Below, piece after piece: positions 59,993 to 64,000 of a stretch of DNA of 64,000 nucleotides. Below the pieces are notes generated by a model. That model searched no databases. It was not told the origin of the DNA and saw nothing but the letters and a program-made list of their open reading frames with translations. Within the stretch, counting starts at the first letter, position 1. Each line of letters starts with the position of its first letter. Both the position numbers and the translations under genes were made by a program. The DNA comes from an uncultured Eubacteriales bacterium. Its GTDB lineage: Bacteria > Bacillota > Clostridia > Oscillospirales > CAG-272. Where the stretch lies: contig CAKSVM010000002.1 in NCBI GenBank assembly GCA_934503195.1, positions 1 through 64,000 on the forward strand, given 5' to 3'.

Positions 59993-60330
59993 TTGACGAG
60001 TCAACCCGGAAGAAAATCGAAGCCTATATCCCGTCGCCGCGGGACACGTCGCTGAAATTCAGCGAGTACTACGTCAACGACGCGGGCGGCAGGGTTCAGA
60101 AGGGACGCGTGACCGACATCATCGGTTTAGCGGGCGACGAGAAGACGCGATACATTCTTCGCAACAATCGCGGACGAATCAAAGGTCCGTGGAAGTACGA
60201 TTCGTTTCTGAAAGCCGAGATGTACGACAACGCGGAGGACTGCAAGGCACGCAATCATGGCGCGTGCGACTACTGGGAGACGCTTCGCGAAATACAGGAG
60301 AAAGGGGAATCAGACAATGCTGAAAGCTGA
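59989..60330 (+). CDS. Hypothetical phage protein, 113 aa
   Basis: Not recognised. Soluble, mixed-charge (FSEYYVNDAGGRVQKGRVTDIIGLAGDEKTRYILRNNRGRIKGPWKYDSF). ATGA overlap with the upstream gene; overlaps the next by 14 nt. Confidence 0.58.
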   Translation: MIDESTRKKIEAYIPSPRDTSLKFSEYYVNDAGGRVQKGRVTDIIGLAGDEKTRYILRNNRGRIKGPWKYDSFLKAEMYDNAEDCKARNHGACDYWETLREIQEKGESDNAES

Positions 60331-60523
60331 AATCGACGCGAAGACAGAGACAGCGAAGATTCAGGCGACCGGAAGCCTCGGCGACGTTTATGTCGAGTGC
60401 GTTTACCTGATCAGGGCTATCGCCGACGAGATCGCCGACACCGATACGAAATACCTGTTCTACAAGGACATATTGCAGTCGGTCGTGACGGAAATGAAGA
60501 AGATCGAGAACAAGGAGGGATAA
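60317..60523 (+). CDS. Hypothetical phage protein, 68 aa
   Basis: Not recognised; acidic helical protein (VYVECVYLIRAIADEIADTDTKYLFYKDIL). GGGGAA site before ATG 60317. Confidence 0.55.
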   Translation: MLKAEIDAKTETAKIQATGSLGDVYVECVYLIRAIADEIADTDTKYLFYKDILQSVVTEMKKIENKEG

Positions 60524-60525
60524 AA

Positions 60526-60777
60526 ATGCCGGTAAGTCAGGAAGAATGCCGTCTGCTCGCGGCTTTCGGAAAGCTTGATAATGAGAAGCGGAAGATCGTC
60601 CTCGCGTTTGCGAGACTTCTCGCGAACGGACTTGAACCGAACGTCACCTGTGGGGCTTGCGAGGAACACGAGGAGATTCCGGGAAAGCTGAACGAGATTT
60701 ACTGTCGGATGTTTGACACCATAAGAAAGCGTAGCGACTTTTGCAACGTCAGTATCAGAGGTGATCACAATGCCTGA
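60526..60777 (+). CDS. Hypothetical phage protein, 83 aa
   Basis: Not recognised; N-terminal helix pair (SQEECRLLAAFGKLDNEKRKIVLAFARLLANG) and a Cys pair (CGAC). GGAGG just upstream of ATG 60526; overlaps the next gene by 8 nt. Confidence 0.55.
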   Translation: MPVSQEECRLLAAFGKLDNEKRKIVLAFARLLANGLEPNVTCGACEEHEEIPGKLNEIYCRMFDTIRKRSDFCNVSIRGDHNA

Positions 60778-61114
60778 ATACCTCAGCGCGGACGTTCTCC
60801 GCGCGTACCTTACGAAAAGCATGGGAAAGTTCGACAAGGCGGTGGCGGCGCGCCGGATAAAGCCGAATACCGCGACGCTGGCACACAGTATGCTTAAAGG
60901 CATCAATGACGCGATCGGCGGCAGATTCCTGCCGCTTGCCGCGGATGCCGTTCATGTCGTGCGGTGTAATGACTGCAAATTCGCGTCACGCCGCGCGGCG
61001 AGCGTCTATCCGGTCGTCGAGTGTATGAGACCGGACGTCGGATATGGCGCGGTGCGCGAGCTTGACGATTATTGCAGTTATGGCGAGAGGAGGGAGGACG
61101 AAAATGCCAATTAA
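60770..61114 (+). CDS. Putative zinc-binding phage protein, 114 aa
   Basis: N-terminal basic helical part, then CNDCKFASRR...VECMRP...DDYCSYGERRED, a Cys pattern common in small phage proteins and probably binding zinc. ATG 60770 has GAGGTG at good spacing. Confidence 0.6.
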   Translation: MPEYLSADVLRAYLTKSMGKFDKAVAARRIKPNTATLAHSMLKGINDAIGGRFLPLAADAVHVVRCNDCKFASRRAASVYPVVECMRPDVGYGAVRELDDYCSYGERREDENAN

Positions 61115-61307
61115 AATTATCAAGCCCGGCAGAGAACTGAAGGACAAACGCGGCCCGATTCGTTTCGAATGCCCACGGTGTGGCTGTATATTCGAAGTGG
61201 ATACGAATGAAGTGGGGGCTTACCGCCGTATATGGGATTTCCCGGAATATTTCGCGGCTTGCCCGAACTGTAACATCCTGTGCTATTCGGCGGGTGACAA
61301 GAAATGA
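61104..61307 (+). CDS. Zinc-ribbon phage protein, 67 aa
   Basis: Two CxxC knuckles (ECPRCGC and CPNCNILC) separated by ~30 residues, a zinc ribbon. Function unknown. GGAGGACG site; overlaps both neighbours. Confidence 0.68.
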   Translation: MPIKIIKPGRELKDKRGPIRFECPRCGCIFEVDTNEVGAYRRIWDFPEYFAACPNCNILCYSAGDKK

Positions 61308-61696
61308 CCCGGCGCGAGCTCTCGCAGGTCTACCATCTGCGAAAAGAGATCGAGGAAGACCGCGCCCGGCTTCACAGGCTCGAAGCGGCGGCAACGTCGG
61401 CTTCGCCTTCAAACGGCGGTTCAGGCGGCTCGGGAATCCCGACCGACCGCACGGCAATTGCCGCGAGTATCGCTGACCTCCGCGCTCAGATCGCCGACAA
61501 GGTTGAGCGGGAACACCGCGAGCTGATCCGGCTGATGGACTACATCGACACGATCAGCGACGCGCTGACGAGGCGTATATTCAAGCTCAGATTCGCCGAC
61601 GGGCTTTCATGGGCGGCAATCGCGAATCGAATCGGCGGCGGGAATACGCCCGACATGGCGCGCCAGAGGTGCTACAGATATTTGCGCGATAATTAA
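61304..61696 (+). CDS. DUF1492/ArpU-like phage late regulator
   Basis: 130 aa: an N-terminal helical part with a Gly/Ser-rich break (~40-55) and a C-terminal sigma-region-4-like helix-turn-helix (LTRRIFKLRFADGLSWAAIANRIGGGNTPDMARQRCYRYL). DUF1492/ArpU/RinA-type proteins at this place, just before the terminase, activate late transcription in Gram-positive phages. Confidence 0.83.
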   Translation: MTRRELSQVYHLRKEIEEDRARLHRLEAAATSASPSNGGSGGSGIPTDRTAIAASIADLRAQIADKVEREHRELIRLMDYIDTISDALTRRIFKLRFADGLSWAAIANRIGGGNTPDMARQRCYRYLRDN

Positions 61697-61699
61697 ACC

Positions 61700-61733
61700 T
61701 GTCACACCTTGTCACGGTTTTATGTGCTATAAT
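61700..61733 (+). promoter_or_regulatory. Candidate late promoter with tandem TGTCAC sites
   Basis: Extended -10 TGCTATAAT (TATAAT at 61728-61733) without a -35 box. TGTCAC occurs at 61700-61705 and 61710-61715, one helical turn apart, where an activator would bind. A GGGAGAC..GGTCTTCC hairpin follows at ~61742-61772. The remaining leader to 61894 may hold the packaging site; nothing else is recognisable. Confidence 0.62.
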
Positions 61734-61894
61734 GGTATCATCGGGAGACTGCAAATAAGCGGTCTTCCGATTTACTATGCGCGTACACTCCTTCGCGGCA
61801 TAGGAAAGGGTACAGGGAAAAAAACGCGCTGTATATCGCAGTGGTGGGGGCGGGCGCGAACTAATTTTTCAGAAAGGAAGGCGGGTGAAACCGG

Positions 61895-62317
61895 ATGACG
61901 AACAAACAGAAACGCTTCTGCGAGGAATACCTCGTGGACCTCAACGCGACGCAAGCCGCGCTGAGGACAGGATACTCTGAAAAAACCGCCGCGAGCATAG
62001 CGAGCGAGAACCTACAGAAACCTGAGATACTGGGATATATTGCCAAATTACGCGTTGAGCAATCGAAGCGTACCGGTATAACCGCCGATAAGGTCCTTGA
62101 AGAGCTGTCGAAGGTGGCGTTCTTCCCCGCGGAGGAATGCGAGCTCAAAGCGTCGGACAAGCTCCGCGCGCTGGAACTGATCGGCAAGCATATCGGAATG
62201 TTCAAGTCCGACGATTCGGCCGATACGCCCGCGCTTGAAAAGCTCGACAAGATTCTAGCCGAGGTGAAATCAGATGCTGACCGCGAAGCAAAAGCAGTAC
62301 ATCGCCGAGGCAAGTAA
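61895..62317 (+). CDS. terS: Phage terminase small subunit
   Basis: A 140-aa Terminase_2 protein: TNKQKRFCEEYLVDLNATQAALRTGYSEKTAASIASENLQKPEI is the typical DNA-binding N-terminal domain. Recognises the packaging site and recruits TerL. Overlaps terL by 44 nt. Confidence 0.92.
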   Translation: MTNKQKRFCEEYLVDLNATQAALRTGYSEKTAASIASENLQKPEILGYIAKLRVEQSKRTGITADKVLEELSKVAFFPAEECELKASDKLRALELIGKHIGMFKSDDSADTPALEKLDKILAEVKSDADREAKAVHRRGK

Positions 62318-63504
62318 GCGGTGGAACTTCAAGTCCGGCGCGGTCAGATCGGGCAAGTCCTATGTGGACGTCACGGCGGTTATTCCGATGCGGATTCGCG
62401 AACGGATAGGCAAGGACGGCTTATGTTTCATCGTCGGCGTCAGCAAGGAGACCATCGAACGAAACGTTCTACAGCCGATGCGCGAGCGATACACGTCGGC
62501 GGTTGTCGGGACGATCAACTCGCGAAATATCGCCCGTGTCTGCGGCGAGGACGTCTATTGTCTCGGAGCTGAAAAGGTCTCGCAGGTGGCGAAGATTCAG
62601 GGCGCGAGCGCGAAATACGTTTACGGCGACGAGGTGGCGAAGTGGCACGAAGACGTCTTCAATATGCTGAAATCGCGTCTTGACAAGCCGTACTCCTGCT
62701 TTGACGGCTCGCTGAACCCCGAGCATCCGACGCACTGGCTGAAGAAGTTCCTCGATTCAGACGCTGACATATACTGCCAGCAGTACACGATTTTCGACAA
62801 CACGTTCCTCTCGCCGGAGTTCGTGAAGAACCTCTGCAAAGAGTACGAGGGGACGATTTACTATGACCGCCTGATACTCGGCGAATGGGTGCGGGCTGAG
62901 GGCGCGATTTACCGACGTTTCGCCGACGATCCGGCGAAATTCCTGCTGACCGGAATTCCGACGCAGAAGGAGATTTCGGAAATCGTCATCGGAGTCGACT
63001 TCGGCGGCACAAAGTCAGGACACGCGTTTGTCGCGACCGCGAAGATTCACGGCTACGAGAAGCTGATCGCGCTCGCGTCTGAGCGGCATTTCGGCGAGTA
63101 CGAGCCGCGGGACATCGACGAGCTCGCGGTCAAGTTCGCGAACAGGGTTGCCGCGAAATACGGCGCGATTGATTACATTTACTGGGACAATGCCGAGAGC
63201 GTTCTCGGCAGAGGTCTCAAACACGCTTTCGATCGCGAAATGCCGTCGGTCATCGTTCGTCCGGCAATCAAGACGCGCGTCAACGACCGCATAGCCGCCA
63301 CACAGCGTCTTATGGGCACGGGAAGGTTTTCTGTATACCCCTGACTGTGAGACGCTCAGAACGGCTCTCTGCGAGGCTGTATGGGACTCTGACGCGAAGG
63401 GCGACGAAAGACTCGATGACGGATCATCCGATATTGACTCGCTCGACGCCTTCGAATACACCTTCGAGCGCGACATAAAACGCTTCATAAATTACGAGGT
63501 TTAA
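62274..63504 (+). CDS. terL: Phage terminase large subunit, frameshifted near its 3' end
   Basis: ATPase part: Walker A GAVRSGKSYVD (~22-31), Walker B-like VYGDEVAKW; nuclease part begins VIGVDFGGTKSGH (~241). The open frame stops at 63344 after GTGRFSVYP. The other frame continues YTPDCETLRTALCEAVWDSD...DGSSDIDSLDAFEYTFER to a stop at 63502-63504, the normal TerL C terminus. One extra T in the TTTT run near 63328-63331 explains it; a sequencing error, a real mutation or recoding are all possible. Full length would be ~409 aa. Confidence 0.88.
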
Positions 63505-63506
63505 CG

Positions 63507-64000
63507 ATGGGATTCATTTCATTCATGAAAGGACTGATAAGGCAATTGTTCTCGCCTGACGAATTAAAAACGGTACTCGGAGTCAAGCCGGTCATGACGC
63601 TTGAATCCACTGAAAAATTAAAGCTCTGGTCTGACATGTACACCGGAAACGCGCCGTGGCTGTCCGACGCGGTGAAGAGCCTGCGGTCTGAGCAGGGCAT
63701 TGTCCGCGAGTTCTCGAATATCTCGGTCGGCGAAATGACCGCTTCGGTTTCGGACGCGAATCTGGACGCGGCTCTGAAGGCGGCTCTCAGAAACTTCAAC
63801 GTCAGCTTCCAGTCAGGACTCGCGACAGGGGCGTTGATCGTCAAGCCGATGCCTGATCTCACAGTACAGTTCCTGCCGCAGACGGCTTTCGTGCCGCTTT
63901 CCTACGACATCCGCGGGCGGCTTATTGACGTCGTGTTTCCGGAAGTCGTGCAGGATGGCGAACGATGGCTGACGAGGCTTGAATGGCATCGGCTCGACGA
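63507..64000 (+). CDS. Phage portal protein (partial, runs off the window)
   Basis: 164 codons to the window edge, open at the 3' end. MGFISFMKGLIRQLFSPDEL..., then LWSDMYTGNAPWL and SFQSGLATGALIVKPMP, fits SPP1-type portal proteins of Clostridial siphophages, and the position after terL supports it. GAGGT site, 2 bp after the terL stop. Confidence 0.8.
   Translation, partial: MGFISFMKGLIRQLFSPDELKTVLGVKPVMTLESTEKLKLWSDMYTGNAPWLSDAVKSLRSEQGIVREFSNISVGEMTASVSDANLDAALKAALRNFNVSFQSGLATGALIVKPMPDLTVQFLPQTAFVPLSYDIRGRLIDVVFPEVVQDGERWLTRLEWHRLD

Larger units (their letters stand above)
44134..64000. mobile_element. Prophage of a tailed phage, left part (incomplete in window)
   Basis: Begins at the tRNA remnant and integrase, and carries the immunity switch, early replication/recombination genes, late regulator, terminase subunits and the start of the portal gene in normal tailed-phage order. 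Head, tail and lysis genes and attR lie to the right. The large terminase is frameshifted, so it may be defective. Confidence 0.93.

Overview
The window looks like a chromosome segment of an uncultured, carbohydrate-feeding member of the Clostridia (Bacillota), probably from a gut or rumen. The signs are strong GGAGG ribosome sites, near-consensus sigma-A promoters with 17-bp spacers, a Firmicute-style fab/acc operon using FabK, many lipoproteins, AraC regulators paired with glycosidases, and G/C-rich codon use. The taxonomic placement is an inference; there is no rRNA or complete tRNA in the window.

Host part (1-44133). 64-2613 encodes a TetM/EF-G-like GTPase fused to a Rae1/YacP-type NYN nuclease. 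Then come an MFS (SLC45-like) sugar transporter with a membrane glycerophosphodiesterase, a TldE/TldD peptidase pair, and a GH4 alpha-galactosidase divergent from an AraC gene broken by a 192-bp MITE. They are followed by a glycerophosphodiesterase-DeoR operon, a GH36 alpha-galactosidase and an ECF sigma/anti-sigma pair. The fatty-acid operon fabH-acpP-fabK-fabD-fabG-fabF-fabZ-accD-accA (15030-22213) lacks accB and accC. On the minus strand sit a beta-lactamase-like lipoprotein, Pth2, a DUF4097 protein, KdgK, a LiaF-like protein, a PrsA-like foldase, a GH78 enzyme and its AraC regulator. On the plus strand are a DUF6259 hydrolase-like protein and a solute-binding lipoprotein, followed by a decayed minus-strand paralogue and a second AraC gene. 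The host part ends with an esterase and a serpin (both lipoproteins), a GNAT enzyme with a leader mini-ORF, a SIMPL protein, a second solute-binding lipoprotein and a MATE exporter. Two families of structured intergenic repeats are dispersed here: a 76-bp hairpin (2 copies) and a 130-138-bp three-stem unit (4 copies in two tandem pairs).

Prophage part (44134 to the right edge). A tailed-phage prophage sits in the 3' end of a minus-strand tRNA that looks like tRNA-Pro; the 3' remnant and the tRNA terminator are still visible at 44095-44155, so the intact tRNA should lie beyond the right edge. The order is integrase, an A/T-richer 521-aa cargo gene, ImmA/IrrE protease and CI-like repressor (minus strand), then a divergent switch with operator-like dyads. 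Rightward follow Cro, small early genes, a BRO-N antirepressor, a recombination/replication block (SbcC-like ATPase, Sak4-like ATPase, DUF669, DEAD helicase, HNH-family gene, AEP-type primase-helicase, RusA) and small zinc-binding or hypothetical proteins. A DUF1492 late regulator, a probable late promoter, terminase small and large subunits (the large one frameshifted) and the start of a portal gene close the window.

The most interesting points are the GTPase-nuclease fusion predicted to act at the ribosomal A site, the covarying repeat families, the MITE whose removal exactly restores its target gene, EF-hand-like loops in the solute-binding lipoproteins, dyads downstream of the phage primase that may be an origin, and the unknown prophage cargo gene.
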